A stretch of DNA of 64,000 nucleotides from Henricia sp. BOLD:AAB3569. Its lineage: Eukaryota > Echinodermata > Asteroidea > Spinulosida > Echinasteridae. The translations under genes were made by a program, and so were the position numbers. The stretch spans positions 50,587 through 114,586 of the forward strand of contig JBBELK010000980.1 in the NCBI GenBank assembly GCA_037783545.1, in the 5' to 3' direction. The notes beneath the pieces are model-generated. The model worked only from the letters and a program-made list of their open reading frames with translations, ran no database searches and was not told the DNA's origin. Position 1 is the stretch's first letter. The number at the start of each line of letters is the position of its first letter. Shown here piece by piece: positions 1 to 9,578 of the stretch.

Positions 1-414
1 TCTGTACACACCTCTTTGGGGTACTCCTGAGTTGTGCGCATGCTCAGTCATTCGGACTGTCGTTAACGCACCGCAGTTTGGCTCGGCAATTTGGTCAAAG
101 TGTGGTCCAAACGTCGGCAAATTTGGAGGTCGAAAAATGTTCCGACGAACTTCAAATTTTGCATGCCCTAAACTCTCTATATTGCGCACTTGTCATAAAA
201 AATGGACAGACTTTCGCCGGGAAATGGCAGAGAAATTTCAAAGTTTAGAAAAAAACTGGGTTGAGGCTTCCTGACTGCTCTCGCGCAAACCGTGGCTGTC
301 TGTACACACCTCTTTGGGGTACTCCTGAGTTGTGCGCATGCTCAGTCATTCGGACTGTCGTTAACGCACCGCAGTTTGGCTCGGCAATTTGGTCAAAGTG
401 TGGTCCAAACGTCG

Positions 415-460
415 GCAAATTTGGAGGTCGAAAAATGTTCCGACGAACTTCAAATTTTGC
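415..460. other. Imperfect dyad (hairpin/cruciform potential) in every monomer; representative copy
   Basis: The left outer arm GCAAATTTGGAG (415-426) can pair with CTTCAAATTTTGC (448-460), leaving one bulged base and one G opposite T, which would be a G-U pair in RNA. Directly inside it GTCG (427-430) pairs with CGAC (441-444), and a further AA/TT pair is possible across a single bulge. GAA (445-447) is a bulge on the right side. The same arms recur at the equivalent place in nearly every monomer, about 200 times in the window. Hairpin or cruciform formation is inferred from complementarity only; function is unknown. Confidence 0.7.
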
Positions 461-3400
461 ATGCCCTAAACTCTCTATATTGCGCACTTGTCATAAAAAA
501 TTGACAGACTTTCGCCGGGAAATGGCAGAGAAATTTCAAAGTTTAGAAAAAACTGGGTTGAGGCTTCCTGACTGCTCTCGCGCAAACCGTGGCTGTCTGT
601 ACACACCTCTTTGGGGTACTCCTGAGTTGTGCGCATGCTCAGTCATTCGGACTGTCGTTAACGCACCGCAGTTTGGCTCGGCAATTTGGTCAAAGTGTGG
701 TCCAAACGTCGGCAAATTTGGAGGTCGAAAAATGTTCCGACGAACTTCAAATTTTGCATGCCCTAAACTCTCTACATTGCGCACTTGTCATAACAAATTG
801 ACAGACTTTCGCCGGGAAATGGCAGAGAAATTTCAAAGTTTAGAAAAAACTGGGTTGAGGCTTCCTGACTGCTCTCGCGCAAACCGTGGCTGTCTGTACA
901 CACCTCTTTGGGGTACTCCTGAGTTGTGCGCATGCTCAGTCATTCGGACTGTCGTTAACGCACCGCAGTTTGGCTCGGCAATTTGGTCAAAGTGTGGTCC
1001 AAACGTCGGCAAATTTGGAGGTCGAAAAATGTTCCGACGAACTTCAAATTTTGCATGCCCTAAACTCTCTATATTGCGCACTTGTCATAAAAAATTGACA
1101 GACTTTCGCCAGGAAATGGCAGAGAAATTTCAAAGTTTAGAAAAAACTGGGTTGAGGCTTCCTGACTGCTCTCGCGCAAACCGTGGCTGTCTGTACACAC
1201 CTCTTTGGGGTACTCCTGAGTTGTGCGCATGCTCAGTCATTCGGACTGTCGTTAACGCACCGCAGTTTGGCTCGGCAATTTGGTCAAAGTGTGGTCCAAA
1301 CGTCGTCAAATTTGGAGGTCGAAAAATGTTCCGACGAACTTCAAATTTTGCATGCCCTAAACTCTCTATATTGCGCACTTGTCATAAAAAATTGACAGAC
1401 TTTCGCCGGGAAATGGCAGAGAAATTTCAAAGTTTAGAAAAAACTGGGTTGAGGCTTCCTGACTGCTCTCGCGCAAACCGTGGCTGTCTGTACACACCTC
1501 TTTGGGGTACTCCTGAGTTGTGCGCATGCTCAGTCATTCGGACTGTCGTTAACGCACCGCAGTTTGGCTCGGCAATTTGGTCAAAGTGTGGTCCAAACGT
1601 CGGCAAATTTGGAGGTCGAAAAATGTTCCGACGAACTTCAAATTTTGCATGCCCTAAACTCTCTATATTGCGCACTTGTCATAAAAAAATTGACAGACTT
1701 TCGCCGGGAAATGGCAGAGAAATTTCAAAGTTTAGAAAAAACTGGGTTGAGGCTTCCTGACTGCTCTCGCGCAAACCGTGGCTGTCTGTACACACCTCTT
1801 TGGGGTACTCCTGAGTTGTGCGCATGCTCAGTCATTCGGACTGTCGTTAACGCACCGCAGTTTGGCTCGGCAATTTGGTCAAAGTGTGGTCCAAACGTCG
1901 GCGAATTTGGAGGTCGAAAAATGTTCCGACGAACTTCAAATTTTGCATGCCCTAAACTCTCTATATTGCGCACTTGTCATAAGAAATTGACAGACTTTCG
2001 CCGGGAAATGGCAGAGAAATTTCAAAGTTTAGAAAAAACTGGGTTGAGGCTTCCTGACTGCTCTCGCGCAAACCGTGGCTGTCTGTACACACCTCTTTGG
2101 GGTACTCCTGAGTTGTGCGCATGCTCAGTCATTCGGACTGTCGTTAACGCACCGCAGTTTGGCTCGGCAATTTGGTCAAAGTGTGGTCCAAACGTCGGCA
2201 AATTTGGAGGTCGAAAAATGTTCCGACGAACTTCAAAATTTGCATGCCCTAAACTCTCTATATTGCGCACTTGTCATAAAAAATTGACAGACTTTCGCCG
2301 GGAAATGGCAGAGAATTTTCAAAGTTTAGAAAAAACTGGGTTGAGGCTTCCTGACTGCTCTCGCGCAAACCGTGGCTGTCTGTACACACCTCTTTGGGGT
2401 ACTCCTGAGTTGTGCGCATGCTCAGTCATTCGGACTGTCGTTAACGCACCGCAGTTTGGCTCGGCAATTTGGTCAAAGTGTGGTCCAAACGTCGGCAAAT
2501 TTGGAGGTCGAAAAATGTTCCGACGAACTTCAAATTTTGCATGCCCTAAACTCTCTATATTGCGCACTTGTCATAAAAAAATTGACAGACTTTCGCCGGG
2601 AAATGGCAGAGAAATTTCAAAGTTTAGAAAAAACTGGGTTGAGGCTTCCTGACTGCTCTCGCGCAAACCGTGGCTGTCTGTACACACCTCTTTGGGGTAC
2701 TCCTGAGTTGTGCGCATGCTCAGTCATTCGGACTGTCGTTAACCCACCGCAGTTTGGCTCGGCAATTTGGTCAAAGTGTGGTCCAAACGTCGGCAAATTT
2801 GGAGGTCGAAAAATTTTCCGACGAACTTCAAATTTTGCATGCCCTAAACTCTCTATATTGCGCACTTGTCATACAAAATTGACAGACTTTCGCCGGGAAA
2901 TGGCAGAGAAATTTCAAAGTTTAGAAAAAACTGGGTTGAGGCTTCCTGACTGCTCTCGCGCAAACCGTGGCTGTCTGTACACACCTCTTTGGGGTACTCC
3001 TGAGTTGTGCGCATGCTCAGTCATTCGGACTGTCGTTAACGCACCGCAGTTTGGCTCGGCAATTTGATCAAAGTGTGGTCCAAACGTCGGCAAATTTGGA
3101 GGTCGAAAAATGTTCCGACGAACTTCAAATTTTGCATGCCCTAAACTCTCTATATTGCGCACTTGTCCTAAAAAATTGACAGACTTTCGCCGGGAAATGG
3201 CAGAGAAATTTCAAAGTTTAGAAAAAACTGGGTTGAGGCTTCCTGACTGCTCTCGCGCAAACCGTGGCTGTCTGTACACACCTCTTTGGGGTACTCCTGA
3301 GTTGTGCGCATGCTCAGTCATTCGGACTGTCGTTAACTTACCGCAATTTGGCTCGGCAATTTGGTCAAAGTGTGGTCCAAACGTCGGCAAATTTGGAGGT

Positions 3401-3560
3401 CGAAAAATGTTCCGACGAACTTCAAATTTTGCATGCCCTAAACTCTCTATATTGCGCACTTGTCATAAAAAATTGACAGACTTTCGCCGGGAAATGGCAG
3501 AGAAATTTCAAAGTTTAGAAAAAACTGGGTTGAGGCTTCCTGACTGCTCTCGCGCAAACC

Positions 3561-4453
3561 GTGGCTGTCTGTACACACCTCTTTGGGGTACTCATGAGTT
3601 GTGCGCATGCTCAGTCATTCGGACTGTCGTTAACGCACCGCAGTTTGGCTCGGCAATTTGGTCAAAGTGTGGTCCAAACGTCGGCAAATTTGGAGGTCGA
3701 AAAATGTTCCGACGAACTTCAAATTTTGCATGCCCTAAACTCTCTATATTGCGCACTTGTCATAAAAAAATTGACAGACTTTCGCCGGGAAATGGCAGAG
3801 AAATTTCAAAGTTTAGAAAAAACTGGGTTGAGGCTTCCTGACTGCTCTCGCGCAAACCGTGGCTGTCTGTACACACCTCTTTGGGGTACTCCTGAGTTGT
3901 GCGCATGCTCAGTCATTCGGACTGTCGTTAACGCACCGCAATTTGGCTCGGCAATTTGGTCAAAGTGTGGTCCAAACGTCGGCAAATTTGGAGGTCGAAA
4001 AATGTTCCGACGAACTTCAAATTTTGCATGCCCTAAACTCTCTATATTGCGCACTTGTCATAAAAAATTGACAGACTTTCGCCGGGAAATGGCAGAGAAA
4101 TTTCAAAGTTTAGAAAAAACTGGGTTGAGGCTTCCTGACTGCTCTCGCGCAAACCGTGGCTGTCTGTACACACCTCTTTGGGGTACTCATGAGTTGTGCG
4201 CATGCTCAGTCATTCGGACTGTCGTTAACGCACCGCAGTTTGGCTCGGCAATTTGGTCAAAGTGTGGTCCAAACGTCGGCAAATTTGGAGGTCGAAAAAT
4301 GTTCCGACGAACTTCAAATTTTGCATGCCCTAAACTCTCTATATTGCGCACTTGTCATAAAAAAATTGACAGACTTTCGCCGGGAAATGGCAGAGAAATT
4401 TCAAAGTTTAGAAAAAACTGGGTTGAGGCTTCCTGACTGCTCTCGCGCAAACC
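3561..4453 (+). repeat. Dimer-type higher-order repeat (595 bp)
   Basis: The rare variant GGTACTCATGAG (C to A within the usual ACTCCTGAG) occurs near 3589 and again near 4184, 595 bp apart. The neighbouring rare variant GCAATTTGGCTCGG occurs near 3343 and 3938, also 595 bp apart. Two linked rare variants repeating at the same distance show that a two-monomer unit was copied as a block here. Confidence 0.75.
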
Positions 4454-5222
4454 GTGGCTGTCTGTATACACCTCTTTGGGGTACTCCTGAGTTGTGCGCA
4501 TGCTCAGTCATTCGGACTGTCGTTAACGCACCGCAGTTTGGCTCGGCAATTTGGTCAAAGTGTGGTCCAAACGTCGGCAAATTTGGAGGTCGAAAAATGT
4601 TCCGACGAACTTCAAATTTTGCATGCCCTAAACTCTCTATATTGCGCACTTGTCATAAAAAATGGACAGACTTTCGCCGGGAAATGGCAGAGAAATTTCA
4701 AAGTTTAGAAAAAAACTGGGTTGAGGCTTCCTGACTGCTCTCGCGCAAACCGTGGCTGTCTGTACACACCTCTTTGGGGTACTCCTGAGTTGTGCGCATG
4801 CTCAGTCATTCGGACTGTCGTTAACGCACCGCAGTTTGGCTCGGCAATTTGGTCAAAGTGTGGTCCAAACGTCGGCAAATTTGGAGGTCGAAAAATGTTC
4901 CGACGAACTTCAAATTTTGCATGCCCTAAACTCTCTATATTGCGCACTTGTCATAAAAAATTGACAGACTTTCGCCGGGAAATGGCAGAGAAATTTCAAA
5001 GTTTAGAAAAAACTGGGTTGAGGCTTCCTGACTGCTCTCGCGCAAACCGTGGCTGTCTGTACACACCTCTTTGGGGTACTCCTGAGTTGTGCGCATGCTC
5101 AGTCATTCGGACTGTCGTTAACGCACCGCAGTTTGGGGCGGTCGGGTTGGCGTACGGGTTCTTTCCAAAGGACTACCCTTGCACATAGGTAGTTTGGAGG
5201 AGTTTTTCGCGGAATCCCGTGA

Positions 5223-5418
5223 TGTCCTGGAACGTTGCTCAATGATGGAGTGACCAGTACGTACGTCACGGGGAACGCCGATACAATTTTGGAACACGAT
5301 TGGATCCGAGTCTGCGGTCTTGATTCTTCCAGACCTGGACTGGTGACGATTGTGGTTTTATGAGGATGTACCTGTGGTGCTTCTCGAAGGATATGACCTG
5401 ATACTCGGACACGATTGG
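5223..5418 (+). pseudogene. Retropepsin-like (LTR-retrotransposon aspartic protease) remnant, copy A
   Basis: Two open stretches in different frames. The first (5223-5360) reads TLLNDGVTSTYVT, which resembles the active-site region of retrotransposon proteases (family pattern L-L/I-D-S/T-G-A-T); here the expected D-S/T-G is altered to N-D-G. The second frame (5347-5418) reads VVLLEGYDLILGHDW before a stop. It resembles the conserved C-terminal element of Ty3/gypsy-type proteases (family pattern D-x-I-L-G-x-D-W). The two motifs lie about 55 codons apart, near the family spacing, but a frame change and the altered catalytic motif make it non-functional. There is no start codon in context and no flanking gag, reverse transcriptase or integrase. 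Similarity was judged by eye only. Confidence 0.45.
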
Positions 5419-5445
5419 TGATGATTGTGATGGAGAATACTCGCC

Positions 5446-5723
5446 GGATAATGACCTGGATTGGCAACGACAACGAATGAGGAAATTTGGTGGATAAATG
5501 ACCTGGACTGGCAACGACAACGAATGAGGAAATTTGGCAATAACGGCGAACAATTGGTGGATAAATGACCTGGACTGGCAACGACTACGAATGAGGAAAT
5601 TTGGCAATAACGGCGAACGCTTAGTGGATAAATGACCTGGACTGGCAACGACTACGAATGAGGAAATTTGGCAATAACGGCGAACGCTTAGTGGATAAAT
5701 GACCTGGACTGGCAACGACAACG
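5446..5723 (+). repeat. 67-bp minisatellite inside interruption A (about 4.2 copies)
   Basis: Copies begin with GGATAA at 5446 (46-bp short form lacking the AATAACGGCGAAC part), 5492, 5559, 5626 and 5693 (31-bp partial). The three full copies are 67 bp. Copies at 5559 and 5626 are identical; the copy at 5492 differs at its 3' end (AATTGGT in place of GCTTAGT) and by one T to A change. The core is GACCTGGACTGGCAACGAC followed by GAATGAGGAAATTTGGCAAT. Confidence 0.95.
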
Positions 5724-5770
5724 GCTGAAGCACTGGTTCTATCGGTAACAACGTTGGACTGGTTAGCGTG

Positions 5771-5790
5771 TTTTATTCGGACGAATAAAA
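5771..5790. other. 20-bp palindrome with AATAAA at the 3' edge of interruption A
   Basis: TTTTATTCG and CGAATAAAA are perfect inverted arms around a 2-bp GA centre. The right arm contains AATAAA, which reads as a polyadenylation-type hexamer on either strand because of the symmetry. It lies 13 bp before the return to satellite sequence, so it marks the end of the insert. A role in transcript 3' ends is possible but not shown. Confidence 0.8.
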
Positions 5791-6901
5791 CATTTTAGAA
5801 AAAGGCAATTTGGTCAAAGTGTGGTCCAAACGTCGGCAAATTTGGAGGTCGAAAAATGTTCCGACGAACTTCAAATTTTGCATGCCCTAAACTCTCTATA
5901 TTGCGCACTTGTCATAACAAATTGACAGACTTTCGCCGGGAAATGGCAGAGAAATTTCAAAGTTTAGAAAAAACTGGGTTGAGGCTTCCTGACTGCTCTC
6001 GCGCAAACCGTGGCTGTCTGTACACACCTCTTTGGGGTACTCCTGAGTTGTGCGCATGCTCAGTCATTCGGACTGTCGTTAACGCACCGCAGTTTGGCTC
6101 GGCAATTTGGTCAAAGTGTGGTCCAAACGTCGGCAAATTTGGAGGTCGAAAAATGTTCCGACGAACTTCAAATTTTGCATGCCCTAAACTCTCTATATTG
6201 CGCACTTGTCATAAAAAATTGACAGACTTTCGCCGGGAAATGGCAGAGAAATTTCAAAGTTTAGAAAAAACTGGGTTGAGGCTTCCTGACTGCTCTCGCG
6301 CAAACCGTGGCTGTCTGTACACACCTCTTTGGGGTACTCCTGAGTTGTGCGCATGCTCAGTCATTCGGACTGTCGTTAACGCACCGCAGTTTGGCTCGGC
6401 AATTTGGTCAAAGTGTGGTCCAAACGTCGGCAAATTTGGAGGTCGAAAAATGTTCCGACGAACTTCAAATTTTGCATGCCCTAAACTCTCTATATTGCGC
6501 ACTTGTCATAAAAAATTGACAGACTTTCGCCGGGAAATGGCAGAGAAATTTCAAAGTTTAGAAAAAACTGGGTTGAGGCTTCCTGACTGCTCTCGCGCAA
6601 ACCGTGGCTGTCTGTACACACCTCTTTGGGGTACTCCTGAGTTGTGCGCATGCTCAGTCATTCGGACTGTCGTTAACGCACCGCAGTTTGGCTCGGCAAT
6701 TTGGTCAAAGTGTGGTCCAAACGTCGGCAAATTTGGAGGTCGAAAAATGTTCCGACGAACTTCAAATTTTGCATGCCCTAAACTCTCTATATTGCGCACT
6801 TGTCATAAAAAAATTGACAGACTTTCGCCGGGAAATGGCAGAGAAATTTCAAAGTTTAGAAAAAACTGGGTTGAGGCTTCCTGACTGCTCTCGCGCAAAC
6901 C

Positions 6902-8091
6902 GTGGCTGTCTGTACACACCTCTTTGGGGTACTCCTGAGTTGTGCGCATGCTCAGTCATTCGGACTGTCGTTAACGCACCGCAGTTTGGCTCGGCAATTT
7001 GGTCAAAGTGTGGTCCAAACGTCGGCAAATTTGGAGGTCGAAAAATGTTCCGACGAACTTCAAATTTTGCATGCCCTAAACTCTCTATATTGCGCACTTG
7101 TCATACAAAAATTGACAGACTTTCGCCGGGAAATGGCAGAGAAATTTCAAAGTTTAGAAAAAACTGGGTTGAGGCTTCCTGACTGCTCTCGCGCAAACCG
7201 TGGCTGTCTGTACACACCTCTTTGGGGTACTCCTGAGTTGTGCGCATGCTCAGTCATTCGGACTGTCGTTAACGCACCGCAGTTTGGCTCGGCAATTTGG
7301 TCAAAGTGTGGTCCAAACGTCGGCGAATTTGGAGGTCGAAAAATGTTCCGACGAACTTCAAATTTTGCATGCCCTAAACTCTCTATATTGCGCACTTGTC
7401 ATAAGAAATTGACAGACTTTCGCCGGGAAATGGCAGAGAAATTTCAAAGTTTAGAAAAAACTGGGTTGAGGCTTCCTGACTGCTCTCGCGCAAACCGTGG
7501 CTGTCTGTACACACCTCTTTGGGGTACTCCTGAGTTGTGCGCATGCTCAGTCATTCGGACTGTCGTTAACGCACCGCAGTTTGGCTCGGCAATTTGGTCA
7601 AAGTGTGGTCCAAACGTCGGCAAATTTGGAGGTCGAAAAATGTTCCGACGAACTTCAAATTTTGCATGCCCTAAACTCTCTATATTGCGCACTTGTCATA
7701 CAAAAATTGACAGACTTTCGCCGGGAAATGGCAGAGAAATTTCAAAGTTTAGAAAAAACTGGGTTGAGGCTTCCTGACTGCTCTCGCGCAAACCGTGGCT
7801 GTCTGTACACACCTCTTTGGGGTACTCCTGAGTTGTGCGCATGCTCAGTCATTCGGACTGTCGTTAACGCACCGCAGTTTGGCTCGGCAATTTGGTCAAA
7901 GTGTGGTCCAAACGTCGGCGAATTTGGAGGTCGAAAAATGTTCCGACGAACTTCAAATTTTGCATGCCCTAAACTCTCTATATTGCGCACTTGTCATAAG
8001 AAATTGACAGACTTTCGCCGGGAAATGGCAGAGAAATTTCAAAGTTTAGAAAAAACTGGGTTGAGGCTTCCTGACTGCTCTCGCGCAAACC
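6902..8091 (+). repeat. Dimer higher-order repeat, 595 bp, two copies
   Basis: Monomers at 6902 and 7497 are 298 bp with CATACAAAAATTG. Each is followed by a 297-bp monomer (7200 and 7795) carrying GGCGAATTT and CATAAGAAATTG. The two pairs are copies of each other, giving 595-bp units 6902-7496 and 7497-8091. Confidence 0.85.
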
Positions 8092-9578
8092 GTGGCTGTC
8101 TGTACACACCTCTTTGGGGTACTCCTGAGTTGTGCGCATGCTCAGTCATTCGGACTGTCGTTAACGCACCGCAGTTTGGCTCGGCAATTTGGTCAAAGTG
8201 TGGTCCAAACGTCGGCAAATTTGGAGGTCGAAAAATTTTCCGACGAACTTCAAATTTTGCATGCCCTAAACTCTCTATATTGCGCACTTGTCATAACAAA
8301 ATTGACAGACTTTCGCCGGGAAATGGCAGAGAAATTTCAAAGTTTAGAAAAAACTGGGTTGAGGCTTCCTGACTGCTCTCGCGCAAACCGTGGCTGTCTG
8401 TACACACCTCTTTGGGGTACTCCTGAGTTGTGCGCATGCTCAGTCATTCGGACTGTCGTTAACGCACCGCAGTTTGGCTCGGCAATTTGGTCAAAGTGTG
8501 GTCCAAACGTCGGCAAATTTGGAGGTCGAAAAATGTTCCGACGAACTTCAAATTTTGCATGCCCTAAACTCTCTATATTGCGCACTTGTCATACAAAATG
8601 GACAGACTTTCGCCGGGAAATGGCAGAGAAATTTCAAAGTTTAGAAAAAACTGGGTTGAGGCTTCCTGACTGCTCTCGCGCAAACCGTGGCTGTCTGTAC
8701 ACACCTCTTTGGGGTACTCCTGAGTTGTGCGCATGCTCAGTCATTCGGACTGTCGTTAACGCACCGCAGTTTGGCTCGGCAATTTGGTCAAAGTGTGGTC
8801 CAAACGTCGGCAAATTTGGAGGTCGAAAAATGTTCCGACGAACTTCAAATTTTGCATGCCCTAAACTCTCTATATTGCGCACTTGTCATAACAAATTGAC
8901 AGACTTTCGCCGGGAAATGGCAGAGAAATTTCAAAGTTTAGAAAAAACTGGGTTGAGGCTTCCTGACTGCTCTCGCGCAAACCGTGGCTGTCTGTACACA
9001 CCTCTTTGGGGTACTCCTGAGTTGTGCGCATGCTCAGTCATTCGGACTGTCGTTAACGCACCGCAGTTTGGCTCGGCAATTTGGTCAAAGTGTGGTCCAA
9101 ACGTCGGAAAATTTGGAGGTCGAAAAATGTTCCGACGAACTTCAAATTTTGCATGCCTTAAACTCTCTATATTGCGCACTTGTCATAAAAAATTGACAGA
9201 CTTTCGCCGGGAAATGGCAGAGAAATTTCAAAGTTTAGAAAAAACTGGGTTGAGGCTTCCTGACTGCTCTCGCGCAAACCGTGGCTGTCTGTACACACCT
9301 CTTTGGGGTACTCCTGAGTTGTGCGCATGCTCAGTCATTCGGACTGTCGTTAACGCACCGCAGTTTGGCTCGGCAATTTGGTCAAAGTGTGGTCCAAACG
9401 TCGGCAAATTTGGAGGTCGAAAAATGTTCCGACGAACTTCAAATTGTGCATGCCCTAAACTCTCTATATTGCGCACTTGTCATAAAAAATGGACAGACTT
9501 TCGCCGGGAAATGGCAGAGAAATTTCAAAGTTTAGAAAAAAACTGGGTTGAGGCCTCCTGACTGCTCTCGCGCAAACC

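Larger units (their letters stand above)
1..5136 (+). repeat. 297-bp satellite array, block 1 (about 17 monomers)
   Basis: Head-to-tail copies of a 297-bp monomer. Taking the conserved GTGGCTGTC word as phase, copies start at 292, 589, 886, 1183, 1480, 1778, 2075, 2372, 2670, 2967, 3264, 3561, 3859, 4156, 4454, 4752 and 5049; the window opens inside an earlier copy. Spacing is 297 bp, or 298 bp where the A-run after TTGTCAT has seven A instead of six. Copies differ by only a few substitutions, such as GTCGTC for GTCGGC near 1304, AACCCACC near 2745 and GTTAACTTACCGCAATTTGG near 3334. The last monomer is cut after GCAGTTTGG by interruption A. The block is non-coding; open frames through it reflect the monomer length being a multiple of three. 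I do not recognise the satellite family. Confidence 0.98.
5137..5803 (+). mobile_element. Interruption A: degenerate retroelement-like insert, 667 bp
   Basis: The satellite stops after GCAGTTTGG (ending 5136) and resumes at GGCAATTTGGTC (5804); three or so monomer bases (CTC) are missing between. The 667 bp in between is unrelated to the monomer. From left to right it holds a GC-rich stretch with GTACGGG, a broken protease-like reading region (5223-5418), a 67-bp tandem repeat (5446-5723), and a palindrome next to AATAAA (5771-5790). Against interruptions B and C it lacks 26 bp after TTCTTT (near 5163) and 10 bp after CACGAT (near 5415), and differs by about four substitutions. I see no terminal repeats and no clear target-site duplication. 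Classing it as mobile DNA rests on the protease-like motifs and is an inference; it could be any captured unique sequence. Confidence 0.6.

Noticed and set aside
470-560. CENP-B box
   Set aside because: TTTCGCCGGGAAATGG looks superficially similar, but the spacing of the required TTCG, A and CGGG positions does not fit on either strand.
292-588. Ribosomal DNA spacer or rRNA repeat
   Set aside because: The unit is too short and I recognise no rRNA segment in it.
540-600. Internal Pol III promoter (tRNA-derived SINE)
   Set aside because: GGGTTGAGGCTTCC is a weak B-box-like word, but no matching A box lies at the right distance and no tRNA-like structure is apparent.
5137-5803. Complete transposon with terminal inverted repeats or LTRs
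   Set aside because: The two ends of the insert are not related to each other in direct or inverted orientation, and no target-site duplication is present. The palindrome is internal to one end only.
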